Assembly (NCBI RefSeq): GCF_005869875.1
Contig: NZ_VAWG01000013.1
Span: 45,078 to 109,077 of the forward strand
Source: Paenibacillus pinistramenti
GTDB taxonomy: Bacteria; Bacillota; Bacilli; Paenibacillales; Paenibacillaceae
Length of the DNA stretch: 64,000 bases
Reading direction: 5' to 3'
Under the pieces are notes generated by a model that was given only the letters and a program-made list of their open reading frames with translations, did no database searches and was not told where the DNA came from. The first letter of the stretch is position 1. Every line of letters starts with the position of its first letter. This document shows, piece after piece, positions 18,020 to 26,678 of the stretch. A program made the translations under genes and the position numbers.

Positions 18020-18066
18020 TGGTTTAGAAGTTAAGCTTAAAAAATGATGGTAAGGACGGGTGACTC

Positions 18067-19248
18067 ATGATGAACATGCAAGAGATGAAGCAGAAATTCG
18101 AATCCGCTTTTGGAACAGACGACAAGAACATATTGGCATATCAGGCGCCGGGGCGGGTTAATCTGATCGGCGAGCACATTGACTATAACGGAGGGTACGT
18201 GCTTCCGGCGGCGCTGGAATTCGGCACAACCCTGCTGCTGCGTGAACGCGGCGATAACAAGCTGGTATTTAAATCCGCCAACTTCCCTTACTCTGCTGAA
18301 ATATCCATCCAGGAGATCGGCGCTTCCAAGACCGGCGAATGGGTAGACTATCCAATCGGCGTGCTGGTGGAATTGGCCAAACTGGACTGTAAGGTGAGCA
18401 GGGGCTATGACCTCTATTTTATCGGTGAAATTCCTAACGGAGCGGGCCTTTCTTCCTCGGCATCCATTGAAGTTGTGACGGCATATGCTTTTGCATCCGT
18501 AGAAGGCAAAGACATCAATACTGTAGAAATCGCCAAGCTTTCGCAGCGTGCAGAGAATCAATACGTAGGCGTGAACAGCGGCATCATGGACCAGTTTGCG
18601 GTAGCGAACGGGGCGAAAGACCATGCCATCCTGCTCATGTGCGACACGCTTGAGTACAAGAAGGTGCCTTTCGCTATCGGCTCCTGCAAGCTGGTTATCG
18701 GCAATACGAACAAACGCAGAGGCCTGGTGGATTCCAAATATAACGAACGCCGCAGCGAATGCGACGAGGCGCTTGCCCTGCTGAAGCCGCACGTTCCGGG
18801 TCTAGACTATCTGGCCCAGCTGACACCTGCGCAGTTTGCGGAGCTGGAAGATAAGCTGCCAAGCGATGTGCTGCGCCGCCGCGCCAAACACGTAGTCGAA
18901 GAGAACGCACGCGTGCTGGCATCTGTCGAAGCCTTGCAGAAGAGCGATCTTGCCGGTTTTGGCAGCCTCATGAATCAATCCCACGATTCCCTGCGCGACT
19001 TATACGAAGTAACGGGCGCTGAGCTGGATGCCATGGTAGAGGAAGCGCGCAAGATTGAAGGAACCCTGGGCTCCCGGATGACCGGTGCGGGCTTTGGCGG
19101 CTGCACGGTTTCACTGGTACATGAAGATTCCGTAGCTTCGTTTGTCCACAATGTCGGGGAAGCTTACAAGCAGCGCACCGGGCTTGAAGCAGAGTTCTAT
19201 GTTTGTGAAGTGGGAGACGGCGTACACCAATTAAAGGAGGAAGCGTAA
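18067..19248 (+). CDS. galK: Galactokinase
   Basis: GalK phosphorylates galactose to galactose 1-phosphate, the first Leloir step. The 393-residue GHMP kinase has the signature GRVNLIGEHIDYNGGYVLPA near residue 30, the ATP loop PNGAGLSSSASIE near 125, and the C-terminal GSRMTGAGFGGCTVSLV. It starts MMNMQEMKQKFE; an in-frame ATG three bases on is an equal alternative. It is the first gene of galK-galE-galT, one base from galE. Confidence 0.97.
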   Translation: MMNMQEMKQKFESAFGTDDKNILAYQAPGRVNLIGEHIDYNGGYVLPAALEFGTTLLLRERGDNKLVFKSANFPYSAEISIQEIGASKTGEWVDYPIGVLVELAKLDCKVSRGYDLYFIGEIPNGAGLSSSASIEVVTAYAFASVEGKDINTVEIAKLSQRAENQYVGVNSGIMDQFAVANGAKDHAILLMCDTLEYKKVPFAIGSCKLVIGNTNKRRGLVDSKYNERRSECDEALALLKPHVPGLDYLAQLTPAQFAELEDKLPSDVLRRRAKHVVEENARVLASVEALQKSDLAGFGSLMNQSHDSLRDLYEVTGAELDAMVEEARKIEGTLGSRMTGAGFGGCTVSLVHEDSVASFVHNVGEAYKQRTGLEAEFYVCEVGDGVHQLKEEA

Positions 19249-19249
19249 C

Positions 19250-20239
19250 ATGGCGATTTTAGTTACCGGCGGTGCCGGATACATTGGATCTCATACGGTT
19301 GCTGAACTGCTTGATAAAGGTGAAGAGGTAGTTGTTCTCGACAATCTGCAGACAGGTCACAGAGAGGCGCTGCTCGGCGGCAAGCTGTATGAAGGCGACC
19401 TCCGTGACAAAGAGCTGCTGAAGAAGCTTTTTTCCGAGAACAAGATTGATGCGGTGATTCACTTTGCTGCGAATTCCCTGGTCGGCGAAAGCATGCAGAA
19501 TCCGGTAAAATACTACGACAACAACGTTTACGGCACACTCTGTCTGCTGGAAGCGATGCAGCAGGCCGGCGTTTCCAAAATTGTCTTCTCCTCCACGGCA
19601 GCAACCTACGGCGAACCGGAGAAGGTGCCGATTGAAGAGACGGACCGCACGGCTCCTACGAATGTATACGGCGAAACCAAACTCAGCATGGAGACCATGA
19701 TGAGCTGGTTCGACCGCGTGCTTGGCATCAAATATGTGGCGCTGCGTTATTTCAATGCGGCCGGCGCTCATGCCAGCGGCAAGATCGGTGAGGACCACCA
19801 GCCGGAAACGCACCTGATCCCGCTGATTCTCCAAACCGCACTTGGCCAGCGTCCATCGATCGCCGTATTCGGTGACGACTATTCGACAGAAGACGGCACC
19901 TGCGTGCGCGACTATATCCATGTCAGCGATTTGGCAGACGCGCATCTGCGCGCTGTGGACTATCTTCGCGGCGGCGGAGAGAGCAATGTGTTTAACCTGG
20001 GCAGCGGCAACGGCTTCTCGGTCAATCAGGTGATCTCCAAGGTGAAAGAAGTTACCGGCGTTGACTTTGCTGTTGAAGTGAAACCGCGCCGTGCAGGCGA
20101 CCCTGCCGTACTGATCGCTTCTTCCGCTAAAGCGCGCAGCGTGCTGGGCTGGAGCCCGAAACGCGAGAACCTGGACGACATTATCGCGAGCGCCTGGCAG
20201 TGGCACCAAAATCATCCGAACGGTTATGCAGGAAAGTGA
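19250..20239 (+). CDS. galE: UDP-glucose 4-epimerase
   Basis: GalE interconverts UDP-galactose and UDP-glucose. The 329-residue short-chain dehydrogenase fold has GGAGYIGSHT at residues 7-16, the catalytic serine in FSSTAATYGEP, YGETK with the catalytic Tyr-Lys, and ALRYFNAAGAH. AAAGGAGG lies 12 bases upstream, inside the end of galK. The last codons overlap the region where galT translation begins. Confidence 0.97.
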   Translation: MAILVTGGAGYIGSHTVAELLDKGEEVVVLDNLQTGHREALLGGKLYEGDLRDKELLKKLFSENKIDAVIHFAANSLVGESMQNPVKYYDNNVYGTLCLLEAMQQAGVSKIVFSSTAATYGEPEKVPIEETDRTAPTNVYGETKLSMETMMSWFDRVLGIKYVALRYFNAAGAHASGKIGEDHQPETHLIPLILQTALGQRPSIAVFGDDYSTEDGTCVRDYIHVSDLADAHLRAVDYLRGGGESNVFNLGSGNGFSVNQVISKVKEVTGVDFAVEVKPRRAGDPAVLIASSAKARSVLGWSPKRENLDDIIASAWQWHQNHPNGYAGK

Positions 20240-20241
20240 GT

Positions 20242-21837
20242 GTGAAAGAGATGCAGCAGAGAACAGCAGAAGCTGAACAATTGCGGCCGCAGGCGCTTGA
20301 AGCGGTTGAGCGGCTGGTGCAGTTTGCCCTTCAGCGTGAGCTGATCGGCCATTATGACATCGACTATACCCGTAACCGGCTCCTTGAACTGTTTAAGGAA
20401 GCTGAGCCTTATCTCGGCGAGCTTCGGCAGGAGACCCTGGAAGGACCGCAGGTTCTGCTGAACACCTTGATTGATTACGGGTTCGCCATCGGGCTTATTC
20501 CGGAAAATACAGACACTTACCGCGACCTGCTGGACGCGGAGATCATGGGACGCGTAACGCCCCGCCCATCCGAGGTTATTGCTTCGTTTAAGGCGGCTGA
20601 GCAGGAGCACGGCATCGAGGCGGCAACCAGCCGCTTCGTCAAGCTGTGTGAGGATGTCAACTACATCCGCATGGACCGCGTTGCCAGCAATCTTTATTGG
20701 GAGCAGTCCACGCCTTACGGCACGATGGAGATTACAATCAACCTGTCGAAGCCGGAAAAATCCCCCGCGGAGATCGCAGCCGCCAAGCTGCTTCCTCCGC
20801 CGGTCTATCCAAAGTGCCAGCTGTGCCGTGAGAACGTAGGCTACGCAGGCCGGATCAATCATCCGGCCCGCCAGAACCTGCGGGTCATTCCGCTGGCGCT
20901 GAACGGAGAGCCTTGGTTCTTCCAATACTCTCCGTACGTCTACTACAACGAGCACTGCATCGTGTTCCATCAAGATCACGTGCCGATGAAGCTGACCAAG
21001 GACACCTTCCGCAGACTGCTCGATTTTGTCCGCCAGTTCCCGCATTATTTCATCGGCTCCAATGCGGACCTGCCGATTGTCGGCGGCTCGATTCTGACGC
21101 ACGACCACTTCCAGGGCGGGAAGCACAAATTCCCGCTGGAGAAATCGCCGCTTGACGCCGTGTTCCAGTCGGCGAACCATGAGGGCGTAACACTCGGCAT
21201 CGTCAACTGGCCGATGAGCGTGCTCCGCCTGAACGGCCAGGATCCGGCCGTGCTGCTGGAGGCTGCTAACGACCTGTATGAGCTGTGGAAGGGCTACAGC
21301 GATGCGGAGCTTGGCATCTTTGCACACTCAGAGATTGACGGAGCAATGGTGCCGCACAATACCGTTACGCCGATCGTCAGACGGAGCGCGGACGGCGCTT
21401 ACGAAATCGACGTCGTGCTGCGCAACAACCGGACCAGCGAAGAGCATCCGGAAGGCATTTACCATCCGCACCGGGAGATGCACCATATCAAGAAAGAGAA
21501 TATCGGTCTGATCGAGGTTATGGGGCTTGCTATTCTGCCGGGCCGCCTGAAGCATGAGCTTGACAGCATCGCGCGCATTTTGTCCGGAGATGAGGAGCTG
21601 CGTACTGCGGCTTCTAATGGACAAGCGCCGGAGCTTGCCGCCCATGCGGAATGGATTCATTCTCTTCTGGAGCAGCATGGCTCAGCGATGAGCAAGGAGC
21701 AGGCGGATGCGCTGCTCAGAAACGAAGTCGGCACCAAATTTGCCGAAATTCTTGGCCATGCCGGCGTTTATAAGAGAACGCCAGAGGGCCAGCAGGGGCT
21801 CCGCCGCTTTGTGGAAGCCGCTGGCTACAAAGCATAG
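20242..21837 (+). CDS. galT: UDP-glucose--hexose-1-phosphate uridylyltransferase (class II GalT)
   Basis: GalT exchanges galactose 1-phosphate and UDP-glucose. At about 531 residues this is the longer Firmicutes type, with CQLCRENVGYAGR (zinc-type cysteines), FQYSPYVYYNEHCIVF and the histidine motif THDHFQGGKHKFP. The start is uncertain: GTG 20242 (AGGAAAG at 20230-20236) or ATG 20251; I use the former. It directly follows galE by two bases and completes the Leloir pathway operon. Confidence 0.95.
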   Translation: MKEMQQRTAEAEQLRPQALEAVERLVQFALQRELIGHYDIDYTRNRLLELFKEAEPYLGELRQETLEGPQVLLNTLIDYGFAIGLIPENTDTYRDLLDAEIMGRVTPRPSEVIASFKAAEQEHGIEAATSRFVKLCEDVNYIRMDRVASNLYWEQSTPYGTMEITINLSKPEKSPAEIAAAKLLPPPVYPKCQLCRENVGYAGRINHPARQNLRVIPLALNGEPWFFQYSPYVYYNEHCIVFHQDHVPMKLTKDTFRRLLDFVRQFPHYFIGSNADLPIVGGSILTHDHFQGGKHKFPLEKSPLDAVFQSANHEGVTLGIVNWPMSVLRLNGQDPAVLLEAANDLYELWKGYSDAELGIFAHSEIDGAMVPHNTVTPIVRRSADGAYEIDVVLRNNRTSEEHPEGIYHPHREMHHIKKENIGLIEVMGLAILPGRLKHELDSIARILSGDEELRTAASNGQAPELAAHAEWIHSLLEQHGSAMSKEQADALLRNEVGTKFAEILGHAGVYKRTPEGQQGLRRFVEAAGYKA

Positions 21838-21871
21838 AAGCATAATTGGTATTTGATTTTGATTTTCTTTA

Positions 21872-21904
21872 AGGGGGACTCTCTTGACTCAAGAGGGTCC
21901 CCCT
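21872..21904 (+). terminator. Terminator of the gal operon
   Basis: AGGGGGAC-TCTCTT and AAGAGGG-TCCCCCT form a long stem with a GACTC loop. The T run (ATTTTT) begins nine bases later, so termination may be partial and the alcohol dehydrogenase gene could receive some readthrough. Confidence 0.65.
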
Positions 21905-22013
21905 GCTTGATTTTTGCTGAGAAATGCCGCCTGATTTGTTTCTGGAATCCAGGAGCAGTATAATAGACGCGGATTTATCAAAGAACTTAGACGACAGGAG
22001 GCAGACAAAATCC

Positions 22014-23177
22014 ATGGAAAATTTTGTGTTTAAGAATCCGACCAAACTGATTTTCGGTAAAGATACAACCGAGGCATTAAGAACAGAGCTGCCTAAATAT
22101 GGTACAAAAGTGCTGCTCGTATACGGCGGCGGAAGCATCAAGCGGACAGGGCTTTATGATAAGGTCCTTGGCTGCCTTAAGGAAATCGGCGCAGAAGTAA
22201 CGGAGCTGGCCGGCGTAGAGCCAAATCCCCGTTTGACTACGGTACATAAAGGTGTTGAGCTCTGCAGAACCAATCAGATCGACATCATTCTTGCGGTTGG
22301 CGGCGGCAGCGTCATCGACTGCTCCAAAGCCATTGCGGCCGGTTCGAAATATGACGGGGATGTGTGGGATATCCTGACCCGCAAAGCCTCCGTGCAGGCA
22401 GCTCTTCCGCTTGCCGTTGTCCTGACCATGGCTGCTACCGGCTCTGAAATGAACGGGGGCGCCGTGATTTCCAACATGGAGACAGAAGAGAAGCTGAGCT
22501 TCGGCAGTGAATTCACCTACCCGGTGTTCTCTATTCTGGACCCTCAAAATACGTTCTCCCTGCCTAAGGATCAAACCGTTTACGGCATGGTAGACATGAT
22601 GTCCCACGTATTGGAGCACTACTTCCATCTTGAGGAGAACACCCCGGTGCAGGACGGCTTCTGTGAAACGCTGCTCCGCACGGTCATCGAGACGGCTCCT
22701 AAGCTGATCAATGACCTGGAAAATTACGAGCTGCGTGCAAGCATCATGTACGTAGGCACACTTGCCCTGAATGGCATGGTATCCATGGGCTTCCGCGGCG
22801 ACTGGGCAACGCACAACATTGAGCATGCGGTTTCCGCTGTTTATGATATCCCGCACGGCGGCGGTCTGGCCATCCTGTTCCCGAACTGGATGAAGTACAA
22901 TCTGAAGGTTAAACCAGAGCGGTTCAAGAAATTGGCGGTTAATGTCTTTGGTATCGATCCAGCTGGAAAAAGCGACCTCCAGGCCGGCGAGGAAGGCATC
23001 GCCGCGCTGCGCGCCTTCTGGTCCTCCATTGGAGCGCCAAGCCGCCTGGCCGATTACGACATTGACGACAGCAAGCTGGAACTGATGGCGGAGAAAACAG
23101 TCAAGTTTGGTCCGTTCGGCAATTTCGCCAAGCTGGACAAAGAGGACGTTCTCGAAATTTACCGCCTCTCTCTGTAA
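22014..23177 (+). CDS. Iron-containing alcohol dehydrogenase (butanol dehydrogenase type)
   Basis: A 387-residue group III alcohol dehydrogenase, of the YugJ/YugK/BdhA type, which reduces aldehydes with NAD(P)H. It shows the dinucleotide-binding segment [14 protein letters not shown] and [13 protein letters not shown], and metal ligands in [13 protein letters not shown] and [23 protein letters not shown] 22014 is chosen because AGGAGG lies 12 bases upstream and the protein opens [15 protein letters not shown], as in the family. It stands between the gal operon terminator and its own. Confidence 0.92.
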   Translation: MENFVFKNPTKLIFGKDTTEALRTELPKYGTKVLLVYGGGSIKRTGLYDKVLGCLKEIGAEVTELAGVEPNPRLTTVHKGVELCRTNQIDIILAVGGGSVIDCSKAIAAGSKYDGDVWDILTRKASVQAALPLAVVLTMAATGSEMNGGAVISNMETEEKLSFGSEFTYPVFSILDPQNTFSLPKDQTVYGMVDMMSHVLEHYFHLEENTPVQDGFCETLLRTVIETAPKLINDLENYELRASIMYVGTLALNGMVSMGFRGDWATHNIEHAVSAVYDIPHGGGLAILFPNWMKYNLKVKPERFKKLAVNVFGIDPAGKSDLQAGEEGIAALRAFWSSIGAPSRLADYDIDDSKLELMAEKTVKFGPFGNFAKLDKEDVLEIYRLSL

Positions 23178-23201
23178 TAGAAGCATCATCCGTTTTACTC
23201 C

Positions 23202-23233
23202 AAGTGTTCCGGAAATCCGGAGCACTTTTTTAT
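23202..23233 (+). terminator. Terminator of the alcohol dehydrogenase gene
   Basis: AAGTG-T-TCCGG and CCGGA-G-CACTT close on an AAAT-type loop, followed by TTTTTTATTTT. Confidence 0.85.
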
Positions 23234-23253
23234 TTTCCTATGCAGGAAAATAT

Positions 23254-23279
23254 TGCAACCTTATATAAATTTAGGCGTA
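23254..23279 (+). promoter_or_regulatory. Sigma-W-like ECF promoter for the NfeD-flotillin pair
   Basis: TGCAAC at 23254-23259, exactly 16 bases, then CGTA at 23276-23279. The sigma-W consensus is TGAAAC-N16-CGTA. In B. subtilis the orthologous yuaF-yuaG(floT) genes belong to the sigma-W regulon, so both sequence and target agree. Confidence 0.68.
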
Positions 23280-23320
23280 TTACATAGTATGTAAGGCAGG
23301 CACTGCTGCAGGAGGGTGAC

Positions 23321-23875
23321 ATGGAAGGATTGTATCTGGGATGCTTGATCGGCGGTGTATTATTTACGCTTGTAAGCGTGCTGGTCGGGGATCTTCTCGG
23401 TCAATGGCTGGACGGTATGTTCGATTTCTTGTCCGTCGATTTTCTGAAGCCGGTCGTTTTGGCAGGAGGGGTTACAGGCTTTGGGGGAGCAGGTCTATTG
23501 CTGGACCGCTACACCGGGCTTGGGCAGGCCGCTGTATTGCTGCTCGCGGTGTGTATTGCTCTGGTTCTATGCTTTATGGTTTATTTTGCTTATGTGGCAC
23601 CAGCGGAACGGAGCGAGAACTCAACAGCATTTTCCGAGAAGGAGCTCCCCGGGCGGATCGGGAAAGTGAGCATTCCGATTCCGGAGCAAGGATTTGGCGA
23701 GGTCATGGTAAGAGGGGCAGGAGGAAATTCCCTGCACATCGCAGCAAGCTGGGAACACAGGCCGATTCCGGCGGAGGTTCAGGTTGTGATCATTGAATCC
23801 CGTGACGGCATTGTCTATGTATCCGAGCTGGAGCTAGATGAACGAAGAGGAGAGGGTCTGAATGGATTTATCTAG
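23321..23875 (+). CDS. NfeD-like membrane protein (YuaF type)
   Basis: A 184-residue protein with three or four membrane helices (VLFTLVSVLVGDLLG, the region around VVLAGGVTGFGGAG, and AAVLLLAVCIALVLCFMVYFAY), followed by a soluble domain with the OB-like fold expected of NfeD proteins (GRIGKVSIPIPEQGFGEVMV to YVSELEL). NfeD proteins pair with flotillins in membrane microdomains. Its end overlaps the flotillin start by 14 bases. Confidence 0.82.
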   Translation: MEGLYLGCLIGGVLFTLVSVLVGDLLGQWLDGMFDFLSVDFLKPVVLAGGVTGFGGAGLLLDRYTGLGQAAVLLLAVCIALVLCFMVYFAYVAPAERSENSTAFSEKELPGRIGKVSIPIPEQGFGEVMVRGAGGNSLHIAASWEHRPIPAEVQVVIIESRDGIVYVSELELDERRGEGLNGFI

Positions 23876-25394
23876 TGTACCTGAGTATTTGGTCATTCCT
23901 GTTGTTGTAGTTGCCGTCCTCGTTATTCTGGGGATTGCCTTCTGGGCGCGCTACAAGACGGTCAGCCCCGACGAGGCAATGATTGTTACAGGCTCTTTTC
24001 TCGGCAGCAAGAACATTTCAGAGGACGATTCCGGACGTAAAATGAAAATTGTCCGCGGCGGCGGCGCGTTTATCTGGCCGGTTTTTCAGCAGAAGGAGAT
24101 TTTATCGCTGCTGTCCCACAAGCTGGATGTCTCTACGCCGGAGGTCTATACAGAGCAGGGCGTGCCGGTTCTGGCTGACGGGGTAGCGATCATCAAGATC
24201 GGCGGTTCTGTAGAAGACGTTGCCACAGCGGCAGAGCAGTTTCTCGGCAAACCGGTCGAGGCGCTGAGAGGGGAAGCCCAGGAGGTGCTGGAAGGGCACC
24301 TGCGTTCCATCCTTGGCTCAATGACCGTGGAAGAGGTATACCGGAACCGGGACCGTTTTGCGCAAGAAGTGCAAAGTGTGGCCGCCCGGGATTTGAAGAA
24401 GATGGGTCTGCAGATCGTGTCCTTCACCATTAAAGATGTCCGTGACAAGCACGGGTACCTCGACGCGCTCGGTAAGCCGCGCATTGCAGCCGTTAAACGG
24501 GATGCGGACATTGCCGAAGCGGAAGCGATGCGGGATTCCCGGATTCAGAAAGCCCGCGCTGAGGAAGAAGGGCAAAAGGCAGAGCTCCTAAGGGATACGA
24601 ACATTGCCGAAGCCAGCAAGGAGAAGGAATTGAAGGTCGCCTCGTTTAAAAGGGAACAGGATACGGCCAAAGCCGAAGCGGACCAGGCATATCACATTCA
24701 GGAAGCCCGCGCGAAGCAGACGATGGTGGAAGAGCAGATGAAGGTTGAGCTTGTGCGCAAGGAGCGGGAAATTGACCTGCAGGAGAAAGAGATTCTCGTC
24801 CGTCAGAAGCAGTATGACGCAGAAGTGAAGAAGAAAGCCGACGCCGACCGCTATGCGGTAGAGCAGGCGGCTGAAGCAGATAAAGCCCGCAAGATGCGGG
24901 AAGCCGATGCCCTGCAGTATTCCATCGAAACGCAGGCGCGGGCATCAGCGGAGCAGAAACGCCTTGAAGGCCAGGCGGTTGCCGATGCCGAACGGGCGAA
25001 AGGTACGGCTGATGCGGAAATTATCCGCCTGCGCGGTTTAGCAGAAGCCGAAGCCAAGGAGAAGCTGGCCGAAGCGTTCCAGAAGTTCGGTGAGGCTGCG
25101 ATCCTCGATATCGTTGTGAAAATGCTGCCCGAACTGGCCGGGAAAGTTGCGGCGCCTCTGTCCAGCATAGATAAGCTTACCGTCGTTGATACCGGGAAAG
25201 GGGAAGGTGCGGCACGGGTCAGCAGCTACGTAACGGAGCTGATGGCAACTGCTCCTGAAATGCTGAAGGGCGTATCGGGAATTGACCTCAATTCTTTAAT
25301 TCAGGGATTAACCCGCAAAAATAATGCGGCCGTATCAGCCCCTCACGTGCGTGAAGCTGCGGCTGCTGCCGATTCCTTACCAAAGGCTGATTAA
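23862..25394 (+). CDS. floT: Flotillin
   Basis: A 510-residue SPFH protein. A membrane-inserted hydrophobic segment (about residues 10-28) precedes the SPFH/band 7 domain (YKTVSPDEAMIVTGSFLG to about 200) and a long Ala/Glu/Lys/Arg-rich coiled coil (about 210-410, many EAxA repeats), then an Ala- and Ser-rich end. Flotillins scaffold functional membrane microdomains and affect membrane fluidity, signalling kinases and cell envelope stress. GAGGAGAGGG precedes the ATG inside the end of the NfeD gene, so the two are coupled. Confidence 0.93.
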   Translation: MDLSSVPEYLVIPVVVVAVLVILGIAFWARYKTVSPDEAMIVTGSFLGSKNISEDDSGRKMKIVRGGGAFIWPVFQQKEILSLLSHKLDVSTPEVYTEQGVPVLADGVAIIKIGGSVEDVATAAEQFLGKPVEALRGEAQEVLEGHLRSILGSMTVEEVYRNRDRFAQEVQSVAARDLKKMGLQIVSFTIKDVRDKHGYLDALGKPRIAAVKRDADIAEAEAMRDSRIQKARAEEEGQKAELLRDTNIAEASKEKELKVASFKREQDTAKAEADQAYHIQEARAKQTMVEEQMKVELVRKEREIDLQEKEILVRQKQYDAEVKKKADADRYAVEQAAEADKARKMREADALQYSIETQARASAEQKRLEGQAVADAERAKGTADAEIIRLRGLAEAEAKEKLAEAFQKFGEAAILDIVVKMLPELAGKVAAPLSSIDKLTVVDTGKGEGAARVSSYVTELMATAPEMLKGVSGIDLNSLIQGLTRKNNAAVSAPHVREAAAAADSLPKAD

Positions 25395-25430
25395 CTAAAC
25401 TTGCTTGTAGCGCTTTAAGAAGAAGACGGT

Positions 25431-25519
25431 TATAATGGATTATCAGTGTATCCCGCTGAGCATCGGATGCCTGCAAGCGCATGCAGCCAATGCCGGCGGG
25501 ATTTGACATGTATTTTTTT
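25431..25519 (+). promoter_or_regulatory. glcT leader: -10 box followed by a long hairpin and T run
   Basis: TATAAT at 25431-25436 would start transcription near 25443. The transcript would begin almost at once with a hairpin: ATCCCGC (25450-25456) pairs with GCGGGAT (25496-25502) around an inner GCATG/CATGC-rich stem, and TATTTTTTT follows at 25511-25519. It may serve as the flotillin terminator for upstream transcription, and as a leader structure for glcT. The -35 element is not clear. Confidence 0.45.
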
Positions 25520-25538
25520 CACAGAATGAGGTGTTAAA

Positions 25539-26384
25539 GTGGACGGCCTTCAGGTGGCTAAAGTGCTGAACAATAATGTGATCATTGGCGAACATCCCGA
25601 GCACGGCGAGGTCGTAGTCATCGGCAAAGGCATCGGCTTTAATCGAAAGCCCAAAGAAATGATACCGCTTAAATCAGCCGAGAAGCTGTTCATTTTGAAG
25701 AATGCAGTCGAACAGGAGCAGTACAAGCAGCTGGCTCAGCAAGTCGATGAGAAGCTTATTGAGGTCTTGAATGAAATTTTGCTGTACGTCGCCAAACACA
25801 GCCAAGCTCCTCTAAATGAACATATCCATATAGCGCTTACGGACCATATCGCCTTTGCAATCAAACGGGCCGAGCAAGATATTGCCATTCATAATCCTTT
25901 TCTTTATGAGACGAAGGAAATTTATCCGGAAGAATACCATCTGGCGGAATATGCCATTAATATGATTCGTGAGAGAATGGGTGTGGATCTGGGTCAGGAT
26001 GAGACCGGGTTTGTAGCCCTTCATATTCACAGCGCCTTGACGAACCAGCATATTACCGAGGTCAAGGCCCATTCCCAGCTTATTTCGGATATGATTGATA
26101 TGATCGAGAATCAGCTTCATGTTTCAATAGCCCGCAATTCTTTGGATTATGCTCGGCTGCTGACGCATCTGCGGTTTGCGATTGAACGAATCCGGCGGGG
26201 CGAACGCGTCCAGGAGCTGGGCAAGCTGGAGGAAGTGCTGAAGGATGAATACCCGGAGCTCTATGATCTGGCCTGGAAGCTGACAAAAGTCATGGAGAAA
26301 CGTCTGCATAAACCGGTCTATCAGGCGGAAATCAGTTATTTGACAATGCATCTTAACCGGGTTGCTCCTCATCAAGAAATTTAG
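25539..26384 (+). CDS. glcT: PtsGHI operon transcriptional antiterminator GlcT
   Basis: A 281-residue BglG/SacY-family RNA-binding antiterminator. The N-terminal CAT domain (about 1-60, VLNNNVIIGEHPEHGEVVVIGKG) binds the RAT RNA; two PRD domains (about 65-170 and 175-280) carry conserved histidines that are phosphorylated by EI/HPr and the glucose permease. When glucose is present it stabilises RAT and allows ptsG to be transcribed. It starts with GTG behind GAGGTG and lies directly upstream of the RAT and ptsG, the same order as in B. subtilis. Confidence 0.95.
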   Translation: MDGLQVAKVLNNNVIIGEHPEHGEVVVIGKGIGFNRKPKEMIPLKSAEKLFILKNAVEQEQYKQLAQQVDEKLIEVLNEILLYVAKHSQAPLNEHIHIALTDHIAFAIKRAEQDIAIHNPFLYETKEIYPEEYHLAEYAINMIRERMGVDLGQDETGFVALHIHSALTNQHITEVKAHSQLISDMIDMIENQLHVSIARNSLDYARLLTHLRFAIERIRRGERVQELGKLEEVLKDEYPELYDLAWKLTKVMEKRLHKPVYQAEISYLTMHLNRVAPHQEI

Positions 26385-26387
26385 ATC

Positions 26388-26416
26388 TTGCACAATTGTG
26401 ATGAGGGTGCTATACT
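26388..26416 (+). promoter_or_regulatory. Sigma-A promoter of ptsG
   Basis: TTGCAC at 26388-26393, 17 bases, then TATACT at 26411-26416. The -35 begins four bases after the glcT stop. Transcription would start near 26423 and run through the RAT. Confidence 0.72.
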
Positions 26417-26452
26417 TCAAAACGTGGCTTTAACAAGAACTTCATAACTAAG

Positions 26453-26481
26453 CGTGTTACTGATTCGATCAGGCATGAGTT
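26453..26481 (+). promoter_or_regulatory. Ribonucleic antiterminator (RAT) bound by GlcT
   Basis: The segment contains GTGTTACTGATTCGATCAGG followed by CATGAGTT, with the stem CTGAT/ATCAG (26460-26464, 26468-26472) and the conserved internal bases of BglG-family RATs. Its 3' half (26471-26479) is also the 5' arm of the downstream terminator, so binding of GlcT and formation of the terminator exclude each other. Confidence 0.8.
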
Positions 26482-26576
26482 TTACAAAGTTTGTTGGTTG
26501 TACTTTTACTTAACGGGGTAAGATAACCTTGTAAAGGTACATAAGGCATAAACTTTGTTGGCTCATGCCTTTTTTG
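26471..26576 (+). terminator. Conditional terminator of the ptsG leader
   Basis: This is an unusually long hairpin made of three coaxial stems: AGGCATGAG (26471-26479) with CTCATGCCT (26562-26570), CAAAGTTT (26485-26492) with AAACTTTG (26550-26557), and GTACTTTTAC (26500-26509) with GTAAAGGTAC (26531-26540). Seven T follow the outer stem. It overlaps the RAT and would stop transcription unless GlcT is bound. Confidence 0.82.
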
Positions 26577-26678
26577 CTGTTCTTGAAGGCCCTTTCTTCG
26601 CACGCAGAACCTTCCGGCTGGAGATATTAAAACCTGGTCGGTGGCGGGATGCTTCATCACATTTTTAGGAGGATTTTT

